From assembly GCF_030269515.1 (NCBI RefSeq), contig NZ_BSTM01000017.1:1-64000 (forward strand): a stretch of 64,000 bases of DNA, in the 5' to 3' direction. The notes beneath the pieces are model-generated. The model made no database searches, had not been told where the DNA came from, and was given only the letters and a program-made list of their open reading frames with translations. The stretch's first letter is position 1. The number at the start of each line of letters is the position of its first letter. The position numbers and the translations under genes were made by a program. Of the stretch, positions 42,357 through 51,036 are shown in pieces. The stretch comes from Actinomadura sp. NBRC 104412. Lineage in GTDB: Bacteria; Actinomycetota; Actinomycetes; Streptosporangiales; Streptosporangiaceae.

Positions 42357-43283
42357 ATGCCCCCTCCGGGACGTGACGCCGGGCGAGCCCGGCACTCCTA
42401 CCTTGTGTTCGTGCTGGTCCTGCTGGCCACGAGCGCGCTCGCGACGGGCGCGATGGTGGCGCCCCAGGCCCGTGCGCGGGACGTGACGCTGCGCGTGATG
42501 ACCTACAACGTGCGTGAGGACATGGACCCGCCGCCCCGGGACTGGCGGTCGCGCCGGCCGCTGATGGCCCGCCTCCTGGACCGGCAGGACCCGGACCTGC
42601 TGGGCCTCCAGGAGGCCATCTGGCCGCAGGTGCGGGACCTGCTCGCGGACATGCCCGGGTACGGGTGGATCGGCATGGGCCGGGAGGGCGGCTCGCGGGA
42701 CGAGTTCATGGCGATCCTGTACCGCCGGGACCGGTTCGAGGTGCTGGAGTTCGACCACTTCTGGCTGTCCGCCACGCCCAGCGTGATGGGCTCGAAGACC
42801 TGGGGGAACAAGTACGTCCGCATGGTCACCTGGGTCAGGTTCCGCGACCGCCGCAACGGGGTGGTGTTCTACCACGTCAACTCGCACTTCGACAACCGGT
42901 CCCAGCTCGCCTGGTGGAAGGGCGCCGAACTGCTGCTGCGGCGGGTGCGCGCCTTCCCGCCCGGGATTCCCGTGGTCTTCACGGGGGACTTCAACGTGCC
43001 CGCCGGGCGCCATCCCGGGTACGACCTGCTCACCGGGCCGGACGCGTTCGACGACACCTGGCGGGCGGCGCGGTCGCGCGGCCCGGTGTACAACACCTAC
43101 AACCACTGGCGGCCGCCCGTGCCCGGCGGGAACCGCGTGGACTGGATCCTGACCCGCGGCGACGTGGGGACCCGCTGGACGGGGATCGACACCTACCACG
43201 AGGGGGACCGCTTCCCGTCCGACCACTACCCGGTCCTCGCGGATCTGACCCTTCGCGGGAGAATGCCTGATCCCGGGCGATGA
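42357..43283 (+). CDS. Secreted endonuclease/exonuclease/phosphatase-family protein
   Basis: 308 residues with an N-terminal signal (SYLVFVLVLLATSALATGAM). EEP motifs: MTYNVRED, LLGLQEAIW (metal-binding Glu), VNSHFDNRSQ, VVFTGDFNVPA (DxN), VDWILTRGD and FPSDHYPVLADL (SDH). The set is complete, so a Mg2+-dependent phosphodiesterase is expected outside the membrane; DNA, phospholipid or sugar phosphate could be the substrate. Close relatives are annotated as hypothetical secreted EEP proteins. Confidence 0.9.
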   Translation: MPPPGRDAGRARHSYLVFVLVLLATSALATGAMVAPQARARDVTLRVMTYNVREDMDPPPRDWRSRRPLMARLLDRQDPDLLGLQEAIWPQVRDLLADMPGYGWIGMGREGGSRDEFMAILYRRDRFEVLEFDHFWLSATPSVMGSKTWGNKYVRMVTWVRFRDRRNGVVFYHVNSHFDNRSQLAWWKGAELLLRRVRAFPPGIPVVFTGDFNVPAGRHPGYDLLTGPDAFDDTWRAARSRGPVYNTYNHWRPPVPGGNRVDWILTRGDVGTRWTGIDTYHEGDRFPSDHYPVLADLTLRGRMPDPGR

Positions 43284-43323
43284 CGGACGGGCGACGGGCC
43301 GAGCGAAGGAGGGGGACGGGGCG

Positions 43324-44766
43324 TTGAGCGGGCACATGACCCCGGAGGAGTTCCGGCGGTACGGCAGGCAGGTGATCGACTGGATCGCCGACTACCAGGA
43401 GAACGTCGGCTCCTGTCCCGTGCGGTCCCGTGTCGAGCCGGGCGACGTCATGGCGGCGCTGCCCGACCACCCGCCCGAACGGGGCGAGGGGTTCGAGGCG
43501 GTGCTGGCCGACCTGGACAGGGTGATCATGCCGGGGGTCACGCACTGGCAGCATCCCGGCTTCTTCGGCTACTTCCCGGCCAACGCCAGCGGCCCGGCGA
43601 TCCTGGGCGACCTGCTGTCGTCCGGCCTGGGCCTCGTCGGCATGATGTGGGCCACGTCCCCGGCCGCCACGGAGCTGGAGACCCGGGTCGCGGACTGGCT
43701 CGCCGAGCTGCTCGGCCTGCCGGACCGCTTCCGCGGCAAGGGGGTGATCCAGGACTCGGCGTCCAGCGCGGCCCTGGTGGCGATGCTGGCGGCGCTGCAC
43801 CGGGCGGACGGCGGCCGGCCCGCGCGGTCGGGCATCACGCGCCGCCACACCGTCTACATCAGCTCGCAGACCCACTCGGCCGTTGAGAAGGCGGCGCGGA
43901 TCACCGGGATCGGGTCCGCCAACGTCCGGCTCGTGGACGTGGACCCGCGCACCCTGGCGATGGACCCGTCCCACCTGGACGCGCTGCTGGCCGAGGACGT
44001 GGCGGCGGGCGCGGTGCCCGCGATGGTGTGCGCGACCATCGGGACCACGTCCACGACCGCCGTGGACCCCGTCCGCGCCATCGGTGAGGTCTGCGCCAAG
44101 TACGGTGTGTGGTTGCACGTGGACGCCGCGTACGCGGGGGTGGCGGCGGTCTGCCCGGAGATGCGGTGGATCAACGACGGCCTGGACGGGCATGTCGATT
44201 CCTACGCCACCAACCCCCACAAGTGGCTGCTCACCAACTTCGACTGCTCGGTGCTGTGGATGGCCGACCCCGAGCCCATGATCGGCGCGCTGTCGATCCT
44301 GCCGGAGTTCCTGCGCAACAAGGCCACCGAGTCGGGCCAGGTCATCGACTACCGCGACTGGCAGATCCCGCTGGGCCGCAGGTTCCGGGCGCTGAAGCTG
44401 TGGTCGGTGATCCGCTGGTACGGGGCCGAGGGCCTGCGCGAGCACGTCCGCACCGGCATCCGGCTCGCCCAGGAGCTGGCGTCGTGGATCCGGGACGAGC
44501 CCGGCTGGGAGCTGCTGGAGCCGCACCCGTTCGGCCTGGTCTGCTTCCGTCCCGTCTGGGACGGCCTGGACGGCGACGAGGCCGACGCCGCCACACTGGA
44601 GCTGCTGGAACGTGTGAACGCCTCGGGGGAGCTCTTCCTCATCCACACCAAGGCGCACGGGCATGTCGTGCTGCGCCTGGCCATCGGCGGCCCCGCCACC
44701 CAGGAGTCCCACGTGCGGACCGCGTGGGCCCGCATCCGCAAGGAGCGGCTGGGCGTGCGAGGCTAG
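43324..44766 (+). CDS. PLP-dependent aromatic L-amino-acid decarboxylase
   Basis: 480 residues from TTG at 43324, with AAGGAGGGGG eight bases upstream; ATG at 43336 has no such site. Group II decarboxylase motifs: HWQHPGFFGYFPANASGPAILGDLL, IQDSASSAALVAMLAAL, WLHVDAAYAGVAAVCPE (PLP-binding Asp) and YATNPHKWLLTNFDCS with the Schiff-base Lys. It converts an aromatic amino acid, probably Tyr, Trp or Phe, to the amine. The amine oxidase/AraC/aldehyde dehydrogenase genes at 4.7-9.9 kb could degrade such an amine, but they are 33 kb away. Confidence 0.92.
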   Translation: MSGHMTPEEFRRYGRQVIDWIADYQENVGSCPVRSRVEPGDVMAALPDHPPERGEGFEAVLADLDRVIMPGVTHWQHPGFFGYFPANASGPAILGDLLSSGLGLVGMMWATSPAATELETRVADWLAELLGLPDRFRGKGVIQDSASSAALVAMLAALHRADGGRPARSGITRRHTVYISSQTHSAVEKAARITGIGSANVRLVDVDPRTLAMDPSHLDALLAEDVAAGAVPAMVCATIGTTSTTAVDPVRAIGEVCAKYGVWLHVDAAYAGVAAVCPEMRWINDGLDGHVDSYATNPHKWLLTNFDCSVLWMADPEPMIGALSILPEFLRNKATESGQVIDYRDWQIPLGRRFRALKLWSVIRWYGAEGLREHVRTGIRLAQELASWIRDEPGWELLEPHPFGLVCFRPVWDGLDGDEADAATLELLERVNASGELFLIHTKAHGHVVLRLAIGGPATQESHVRTAWARIRKERLGVRG

Positions 44767-44796
44767 GGGAGGTTCCTAGAAGGGCTGGAGGTCCAC

Positions 44797-44997
44797 ATGG
44801 CCGACTCCGCAGGAGATCGACCGGGCGAGCACGACGGCACCGAAGACGAGGTGAAGCGCCGGTTCCGGGAGGCGCTGGCGCGCAAGCGCGACGCCTCGCG
44901 GAACAAGGGCGCGCAGGGCGGCCGGGCCGGATCGAAGGTCCGCGGCACCCACGACCGGGCCGACCACCAACGCCAGTTCCGCCGCAAGTCCGGGTAG
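44797..44997 (+). CDS. DUF5302-family small protein
   Basis: 66 residues. The pattern EDEVKRRFREALARKRD followed by a Gly-rich linker and DHQRQFRRKSG at the end is characteristic of DUF5302. It is basic and probably binds nucleic acid or ribosomes, but its role is not known. It lies 30 bp downstream of the decarboxylase and converges with the PPOX gene. Confidence 0.85.
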   Translation: MADSAGDRPGEHDGTEDEVKRRFREALARKRDASRNKGAQGGRAGSKVRGTHDRADHQRQFRRKSG

Positions 44998-45011
44998 GGG
45001 GCGGCTCGGGC

Positions 45012-45653
45012 TCAGCCCTTGTACAGCTTTTCGGCGTAGGCGGTGCCGTAGTAGGTCTCGAGTTCCTCGACGCTCTCCTTGACGTCTTGGACGTCCTTGA
45101 CCAGCCGTGCCTGGGAGGGGAGGGCGTCGGGGTTCCAGGTCCCGGGCTCCCAGAGGGACGAGCGCAGGAACGCCTTGGCGCAGTGGAAGAAGATCTGCTC
45201 GATCTCGACGACCACCGCCAGGACGGGCCGGTGCCCCTTGACCACCATGCGGTCGAAGAAGGGCGCGTCCCTGACCAGCCGGGCGCGGCCGTTGACCCGC
45301 AGCGTCTCGCCGCGTCCGGGGATCAGAAAGATCAGCCCGACATGCGGGTTGGCCAGGATGTTGCGGTACCCGTCGGCGCGCCGGTTCCCGGGGCGCTCGG
45401 GGATCGCGATCGTGGTGTCGTCCAGGACGAGCGCGAACCCGGGCGGGTCGCCCTTGGGCGAGACGTCGCAGTTGCCCTCGGCGTCGCTGGTGGCGATCAG
45501 GCAGAACGGGGAGGCGGCCAGCCATTCGCGGTCCCGCTGGTGCAGGCGCGGCCGGTCCTTGGCCGCGGCGCGGGGATGGACCTCGCCGAGCAGCTCGCGC
45601 AGCTCGGCCTCCGAGGTGATCTCCGAGAGGGCGGTCGTCGCAGGGAACGTCAC
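45012..45653 (-). CDS. Pyridoxamine-5'-phosphate-oxidase-fold (PPOX) flavin protein
   Basis: 213 residues from GTG at 45653, with GGAGG six bases upstream. The split-barrel core reads FCLIATSDAEGNCDVSPKGDPPGFALV, then TIAIPERPGNRRADGYRNIL and VGLIFLIPGRGETLRVNGRARL, the pattern of the MSMEG_1061-like FMN/F420 subfamily. FFDRMVVKGHRPVLAVVVEIEQIFFHCAKAFLRS ends the domain. It probably binds FMN or F420 and reduces or oxidises a small molecule. Transcribed alone. Confidence 0.88.
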   Translation of the reverse strand: MTFPATTALSEITSEAELRELLGEVHPRAAAKDRPRLHQRDREWLAASPFCLIATSDAEGNCDVSPKGDPPGFALVLDDTTIAIPERPGNRRADGYRNILANPHVGLIFLIPGRGETLRVNGRARLVRDAPFFDRMVVKGHRPVLAVVVEIEQIFFHCAKAFLRSSLWEPGTWNPDALPSQARLVKDVQDVKESVEELETYYGTAYAEKLYKG

Positions 45654-45870
45654 GGTCGCCTCCGTCCGTGTCGGGGAGGTCACCAGGCTAACCCGCCGCC
45701 GGTGCCGCGGCCCGTGTGGGTCCGGCGGCACGGGCGGTCCCGGGTGACGTAGCCGTTGATGATGTCGGCTGCCAAGCCGGGCGGCTGGGCTGCTCGAAAG
45801 TGTTTTCGGTCGCCGCGCGGAGATGAGTTCGCACCCGGACCCCGGTCGGTATGAGGGGGAAGGGAGAACC

Positions 45871-46512
45871 ATGACGGCATCGGAGGCGGCGGGCCGGGCG
45901 GGCGATACGGACCGCGCGGAGGACCTGGCCGCGTTGCAACGGTACGGCTCGGGCCTGCTGCGACGGGCGGTGGACTTCTGCGTGGAGCTGCTGGACGGAC
46001 TGCCGCCGCTCACCCGTGCCGACCTGGCACGCCCCACGCCCTGCGCGCTGTGGAACCTGCACATGCTGCTGCTCCACCTCGACGACTCGCTCGCGGCCCT
46101 GCACGAGGCGGTCACCGACGGTGCGGTGCGGGTCGTCCCGCCCCCGAGGGACCCCGTCCGCGATCTGCCTGCCTCCTTGCGGGAGGGAGCGCGGCGGCTG
46201 GTGAACGTCTGGACGGACGCCGATCGTGCGGGCGGCGTCGTCATGGTGGGAGGCTGCGCCGTCACGGCGGGCGTGGTGGCCGGCGCGGGCGCCGTCGAGC
46301 TGGTGGTGCACGGCTGGGACGTCTCCCGGGCGCTCGGCGGCGACGTCCGGATCCCCGAACCGCTCGCCGAGCGGCTGCTGCGGCTGGTGCCCCTGCTGAT
46401 CCCCGGTGATGCCCGCGGCGGGCTGTTCGGACCGCCCGTCCCCGTGCCGCCGGACGCGCAGCCGACGGACCGCCTGGTGGCCTTCCTGGGCCGCGTTCCC
46501 GGGCTCGGCTGA
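45871..46512 (+). CDS. TIGR03086/maleylpyruvate isomerase-like (DinB-fold) protein
   Basis: 213 residues from ATG at 45871 (AAGGGAGAA upstream); an in-frame start at 45823 is less likely. LARPTPCALWNLHMLLLHLDDSLAALHEAV is the PTPC.W.v..L..H segment of mycothiol-dependent DinB-like proteins, and VELVVHGWDVSRALG carries the late His. The usual metal-binding His triad looks incomplete: the first (WNLHMLLLH) and last (VVHGWDV) are present, the middle is not evident. Members are thiol-dependent isomerases or of unknown function. Confidence 0.8.
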   Translation: MTASEAAGRAGDTDRAEDLAALQRYGSGLLRRAVDFCVELLDGLPPLTRADLARPTPCALWNLHMLLLHLDDSLAALHEAVTDGAVRVVPPPRDPVRDLPASLREGARRLVNVWTDADRAGGVVMVGGCAVTAGVVAGAGAVELVVHGWDVSRALGGDVRIPEPLAERLLRLVPLLIPGDARGGLFGPPVPVPPDAQPTDRLVAFLGRVPGLG

Positions 46513-46516
46513 GCGC

Positions 46517-47554
46517 TCAGGCGCGGTCGGCGTAGACGCGCACGCCGCCGCTCTCCGAGGAGTCCAGGACGCCCTGGTCGACCAGCACGTCGAGATGGGC
46601 GCCGATCTCCAGGACGGCCAGCATCCGGCTGAAGACGTCCATGTCGTCCAGCCTCCTGCGGCGCCGGGTCCACGGGATCGCCCGCGCCACCTCGAACGCC
46701 GTCGTGCGCCCGGCCCTGACCTGGGACGCGGCCAGTTCGAGCCGGGCGCGGTGGTGCTCGACCAGCTCGTCGACCCGGGTGTGCACGCTGGCGGTCACGG
46801 GACCGTGCGCGGGCAGCAGCAGCGTGTCGGGCAGGTCGCGGATCAGCCGCAGCGAGTCCAGGTAGCTGCGCAGCGGCAGGGGCTCGGGAACCGTCTCCAG
46901 CCCGATGGACGGGGAGATGTGCGGCAGCACGTGGTCGCCCGCGAACAGCAGCCCGGCGGCGGCGTCGCGCAGAACGACGTGCCCGCGGGTGTGGCCGGGC
47001 GTGGCGAAGACGTCCAGGCCCCGGCGGGTGAGCTTGATCCGCTCTCCGTCGTCGAGCCAGCCGTCGGGGGTGTTGTCGGGCAGCGGGTCCTGCGGCTGGG
47101 CGCGGTCGAACGCCTGGACCTCGTCCGCCAGGTCCGCGGCGCCGCAGCGGCGCAGCAGCTCGATCTGGCCGGAGTGACCGGTCACGCCGGCCTTGTGCGC
47201 CTCCAGCGACGGGCGCTCGCCCCGGCCGATCCGGACCCGGGTGCCGAACGCCTCCCGCAGCGTCAGCGCCTGGGAGTAGTGGTCCCAATGCGCGTGCGTG
47301 ACCAGGAACTGGGTGACGTCCTCCAGCCGGTGCCCGAGCGCGCGCAGGGCGGACGAGAGGGCGGCGCGGCTGTCGGGCAGCGGGCAGCCCGCGTCCACCA
47401 CCACCAGGCCGCCGGGGTCCTCGATCACGTAGACGTTGACCGCGTGCAGGGACGGGATGGGCAGCACCAAGGGGATGCGGTGGACGCCGGGGGCGACCGG
47501 ATGGGCACCCGGCTCGGTCCAGTCGTCCGGTTGCTCGAAGGCCGGTACCGCCAC
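46517..47554 (-). CDS. Metallo-beta-lactamase-fold hydrolase
   Basis: 345 residues from GTG at 47554, chosen because AAGGGA is six bases upstream; the frame continues to 47638 and ATG at 47605 is an alternative. MBL motifs: VIEDPGGLVVVDAGC, QFLVTHAHWDHYSQ (HxHxDH), VFATPGHTRGHVVL, GLLFAGDHVLPH and LLPAHGPV. The C-terminal RRRRLDDMDVFSRMLAVLEIGAHLDVLVDQG is a winged-helix-like tail as in LACTB2/glyoxalase-type proteins. It probably hydrolyses a thioester or ester with two zinc ions; substrate unknown. Converges with the DinB-like gene four bases away. Confidence 0.9.
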   Translation of the reverse strand: MAVPAFEQPDDWTEPGAHPVAPGVHRIPLVLPIPSLHAVNVYVIEDPGGLVVVDAGCPLPDSRAALSSALRALGHRLEDVTQFLVTHAHWDHYSQALTLREAFGTRVRIGRGERPSLEAHKAGVTGHSGQIELLRRCGAADLADEVQAFDRAQPQDPLPDNTPDGWLDDGERIKLTRRGLDVFATPGHTRGHVVLRDAAAGLLFAGDHVLPHISPSIGLETVPEPLPLRSYLDSLRLIRDLPDTLLLPAHGPVTASVHTRVDELVEHHRARLELAASQVRAGRTTAFEVARAIPWTRRRRRLDDMDVFSRMLAVLEIGAHLDVLVDQGVLDSSESGGVRVYADRA

Positions 47555-47654
47555 GGCGCATCCCTTCACGGTTTCACGATCAGGTTCGCCCGAACGGTAC
47601 TTCATCAATGTTTCGGGGTCGTCCCGCGGGGGTGACACAGGGTCGGAATGTGAG

Positions 47655-48569
47655 TCAGATCGCAGGGGCCGCGTCGCCGGACACCTCGTCGACCTTGCGC
47701 CGCGCCTCCCGGGCCGCCCGCGCCGCCTTGTCCCGCCGCTGCTCCGCCTTCTCCAGGCGCCGCTCCGCGCTCTCCTGCCGCGCCACGGCCCGGTCCAGGT
47801 CGCGGCGCACCTTGTCCAGCTCCCTGCGCAGACGGCCCACCTCCGCGTCGGCCGTCCTCAGATCCTCCCGGGCCTCGGCGTGCTCGGTCTCGCGTTCGGC
47901 CAGGTCGCGGGCGGCCTTCTCCGCCCTGCGGACGGCGGCCTGGCGGGCCCTCTCCCGTGCCTCCGCACGCCGGGTATCCTCCGCCCGCCGCGGCGGCGCC
48001 TCCGCACGGGGTGCCTTTTCGCGCCTCGGTTTCTCGCGCCTCGGTTTCTCGGGTTCCGCCTTTTCCGGCTCTGCCTTCTCGCGTTCCGCCACGGGGAACC
48101 CGGCGGGGACGAACCCGGTGTGGCTGCGGGGATGGGTGAGCCGCCCCTGCCTGACCTCCTCCGCGATGTCCCCGTCCACCGTGGCCGCCTGCAAGGTGTC
48201 CTCGACCTCCCGCACCGCGGGATCGCGCAGCGGCCGGCCCGCCTCGCCCGCCAGGTCGCGCGCCTTCCGTACCAGCCTCGTCACCAGCTCGCCGCGCCGC
48301 TGCTCCAGCCCGCCGATGCCGCCTCCCGACGCCCACGCCTCCCGCAGCCGGGCCCCCACGTCCAGCAGTTCGCCCAGGTCGTCCGCCGCGAAGCGGGACA
48401 GCAGGTTCACCGCCCACGCGGGCAGCGTCGGCCGGCGCAGCGCGCCGATCCGCTTGGCGAGCGCGGCGTCGCCCTCCGACCTCGCTTCTTGGACGAGGCG
48501 TTCCCGCGTGCTCGTGAACTCGCCGGGAGGGACCCCGTAGAGCTCGCGCGCGGCGCTGGAGAAGTCCAC
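47655..48569 (-). CDS. Hypothetical coiled-coil protein with charged repeats
   Basis: 304 residues. Residues 1-140 may be a folded helical domain (RIGALRRPTLPAWAVNLLSR, DLGELLDVGARLREAW). Residues ~163-195 have short tandem repeats of EKAEP and EKPRR. Residues ~200-300 are a continuous Arg/Glu/Ala coiled coil (LRRELDKVRRDLDRAVARQ). I know no function; similar proteins occur in actinobacteria as single genes. Divergent from the ABC ATPase gene. Confidence 0.75.
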   Translation of the reverse strand: MDFSSAARELYGVPPGEFTSTRERLVQEARSEGDAALAKRIGALRRPTLPAWAVNLLSRFAADDLGELLDVGARLREAWASGGGIGGLEQRRGELVTRLVRKARDLAGEAGRPLRDPAVREVEDTLQAATVDGDIAEEVRQGRLTHPRSHTGFVPAGFPVAEREKAEPEKAEPEKPRREKPRREKAPRAEAPPRRAEDTRRAEARERARQAAVRRAEKAARDLAERETEHAEAREDLRTADAEVGRLRRELDKVRRDLDRAVARQESAERRLEKAEQRRDKAARAAREARRKVDEVSGDAAPAI

Positions 48570-48678
48570 CTCGGGTCTTTACCCCTGTGCGCGCCGTGGC
48601 AATTGCGTGATTGGGGCCTTGCCGTCCCGCCGATACCGGGTCACAGTCGCAAGTGGCGGCGGAAAGGCAAGGGAGGAC

Positions 48679-49425
48679 ATGACCCGGGAAGAAGGCGGTG
48701 ACGCGCTCGCCGCGCGGGCGGTGGGCATCAGCAAGGTCTACGGGGCGGGGGCCACCGAGATCCGCGCCCTCGACGATGTGACCGTGGCCTTTCCCGAGGG
48801 ACGGTTCACCGCCGTGATGGGGCCGAGCGGATCGGGCAAGTCCACCCTCCTGCACTGCATGGCCGGGCTCGACAAGGTCAGCTCCGGCGAGGTCTGGATC
48901 GGCGACATCGAGCTGAGCGGCCTGTCGGACCGCAGGCTCACGGTGCTGCGCAGGGAACGGGTCGGGTTCGTCTTCCAGGCGTTCAACCTGATCCCCACGC
49001 TCACCGCCGAGGAGAACGTCGAGCTGCCGCTGGCGATCGCCGGGACCAGGGCCGAGCGTCCCTGGCTGGAACGGGTCGTGGGGGAGTTCGGCCTGAGCAA
49101 GAGGCTGTCGCACAGGCCCACCGAGCTGTCGGGCGGCGAGCAGCAGCGGGTCGCGGTGGCGCGGGCGCTGCTGTCCCGCCCCACGATCGTCTTCGCCGAC
49201 GAGCCGACCGGCAACCTCGACTCCCGTACCAGCTCCGAGCTGCTGGGCTTCATGCGCCGCTCGGTGGACGAGTTCGGGCAGACGATCGTGATGGTCACCC
49301 ACGAGCCCGGCGCCGCCGCCTACGCCGACCGGGTGCTGTTCCTGGCCGACGGCCGGATCGTGGACGAGATGGCGGACCCCACCGCGGACAAGGTCCTCGA
49401 CCGGCTCAAGGACCTGGGCGGATAG
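48679..49425 (+). CDS. ABC transporter ATP-binding protein (LolD/MacB type), no adjacent permease
   Basis: 248 residues from ATG at 48679 with GGGAGG upstream. Walker A VMGPSGSGKSTLLHCMAGLD, Q-loop VFQAFNLIPTLTAEENVELP, signature ELSGGEQQRVAVARAL, Walker B IVFADEPTGNLD and H-loop VMVTHEP. This type serves FtsX-like permeases that move lipids, lipoproteins or drugs. No permease gene follows; the next gene is an M20 peptidase on the other strand. The FtsX-type permease at 61948 is 12.5 kb away on the opposite strand. Confidence 0.92.
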   Translation: MTREEGGDALAARAVGISKVYGAGATEIRALDDVTVAFPEGRFTAVMGPSGSGKSTLLHCMAGLDKVSSGEVWIGDIELSGLSDRRLTVLRRERVGFVFQAFNLIPTLTAEENVELPLAIAGTRAERPWLERVVGEFGLSKRLSHRPTELSGGEQQRVAVARALLSRPTIVFADEPTGNLDSRTSSELLGFMRRSVDEFGQTIVMVTHEPGAAAYADRVLFLADGRIVDEMADPTADKVLDRLKDLGG

Positions 49426-49462
49426 GCCGGGGGAGCCGTCACCACCGGGCGGCGGCCGCGCG

Positions 49463-50794
49463 TCAGCGGGTGTCCAGGAACCGGTCGAGGACGCGGGTGC
49501 CGAACCGCAGGCCCTCGACGGGGACCCGCTCGTCCACGCCATGGAACATCCCGAAGTAGTCCAGCCCGGCGTCCAGCATCAGCGGCGCGAAACCGTAGCT
49601 GGTGATGCCGATGCGGTGGAACGACTTGGCGTCGGTGCCGCCGCCCATGACGTACGGGACGGGGTGCGCCGCCGGGTCCTCGGCCCGCAGCGCGTCCGCG
49701 AGCGCCGTGAAGGTGGCGCCGCCCGGATCGGCCGACGGGGCCTCCTCGTAGTTGACGAACTCGCGGGTGATCTTCGGGCCCAGCAGCCGGTCGACGGTGG
49801 CCAGGAACTCCTCGCCGGTGCCCGGCAGGTAGCGGCCGTCGACCTGGGCGTGCGCCACCCCGGGCACCACGTTGATCTTGTAGCCGGCGTCCAGCATGGT
49901 CGGGTTGGCCGAGTTGCGGATCGTGCTCTCGAACAGCCGACCGGGCGTGCCCAGCCGCCGCGCCTCCTCGTCCAGGCGGTCGTGGTCGATGGTCGTGCCG
50001 AGGGCGCGGGCCAGCTCGTCCAGCAGGGCCCGGACGCCGGGGGTGATGCGCACCGGCCAGGTGTAGGAGGCCAGCCGCGACACCGCGTGCGCCAGCTCCG
50101 CGACCGCGTTCTCCGGCGCCGGCTTGGAGCCGTGCCCCGCCTTGCCGCGCGCGGTCAGCCGCATCCACATGGTGCCGCGCTCGCCGGTCGCGATCGGGTA
50201 GATCCGCCGCCCGCCGGGCGCCGCGACGCTGAACCCCCCGGACTCGCTGATCGCCTCGGTGCAGCCGGTGAACAGGTCGCGGTGCTCACGTACCACGTAC
50301 CGGGAGCCGAAGTCGCCGGTGCACTCCTCGTCCGCGAGGAACGCCAGGATCAGGTCGCCGCGGGTGCGCCGCCCCTCGCGCAGCCGCCGCCGGACGACCG
50401 CGAGGGTCATGGCGAGGGTGCCCTTCATGTCGACCGCGCCGCGTCCCCACACGCACCCGTCGGCGTCGGCGATCTCGCCGGAGAACGGGTGCGTGCTCCA
50501 GTCGGCGGGCTCGGCCGGGACCACGTCCAGGTGCCCGTGGATCAGGAACGCCGGATGGGACGGGTCGGTGCCGGCGATCCGGGCCAGTACGCTGGCCCGG
50601 CCCCGCGCCGACTCGACGACGACCGGCTCGGCGCCGGCCTCGTCCAGCAGCGCCGCGACATGCTCGGCGGCGGGCCGCTCCGGGTCCGCGTCGCCCTCGC
50701 CCCGGTTCACGGTCGCGAAACGGATGAGATCCGAGCAGAGCGCGGCGGCCTCGTCGCCGGCGCCCGTTTCCGTTACCCGCGGACTCGTCACCAT
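49463..50794 (-). CDS. M20/M25/M40-family metallopeptidase
   Basis: 443 residues. The di-zinc site is visible: AFLIHGHLDVVPAEPADWSTHPF (HxDVV), CVWGRGAVDMKGTLAMTLA (GRGAxDMK), LAFLADEECTGDFGSRYVV (EE) and the C-terminal VMGGGTDAKSFHRIGITSYGFAP. A dimerisation domain begins at GERGTMWMRLTARGKAGHGSK. It hydrolyses an N-acyl amino acid or dipeptide in the cytosol. It is divergent from the peptide transporter operon at 51037, so processing of imported peptides is plausible. Confidence 0.92.
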   Translation of the reverse strand: MVTSPRVTETGAGDEAAALCSDLIRFATVNRGEGDADPERPAAEHVAALLDEAGAEPVVVESARGRASVLARIAGTDPSHPAFLIHGHLDVVPAEPADWSTHPFSGEIADADGCVWGRGAVDMKGTLAMTLAVVRRRLREGRRTRGDLILAFLADEECTGDFGSRYVVREHRDLFTGCTEAISESGGFSVAAPGGRRIYPIATGERGTMWMRLTARGKAGHGSKPAPENAVAELAHAVSRLASYTWPVRITPGVRALLDELARALGTTIDHDRLDEEARRLGTPGRLFESTIRNSANPTMLDAGYKINVVPGVAHAQVDGRYLPGTGEEFLATVDRLLGPKITREFVNYEEAPSADPGGATFTALADALRAEDPAAHPVPYVMGGGTDAKSFHRIGITSYGFAPLMLDAGLDYFGMFHGVDERVPVEGLRFGTRVLDRFLDTR

Positions 50795-51036
50795 CCCGCC
50801 TTCCCCGGCCGTTCCGGACCGGAATAGGTGATCGTCTTCATGCCCATGAAAGGTCCCTCCGCTTCGGCGGCCCGGACGGGCGCGACCCCAGGATTCATGA
50901 TCATTACCACATCATCTCGATCCGATGAAGAATCGCCCGTCGCCTTACCTGGAAGGCGTCCGCGATACGACGCTTCCTGGAACGCGCCGGGAGGCTCCCA
51001 CCCGGCGCAGGCTCCCGACGATCCAGGGGGAAGACC

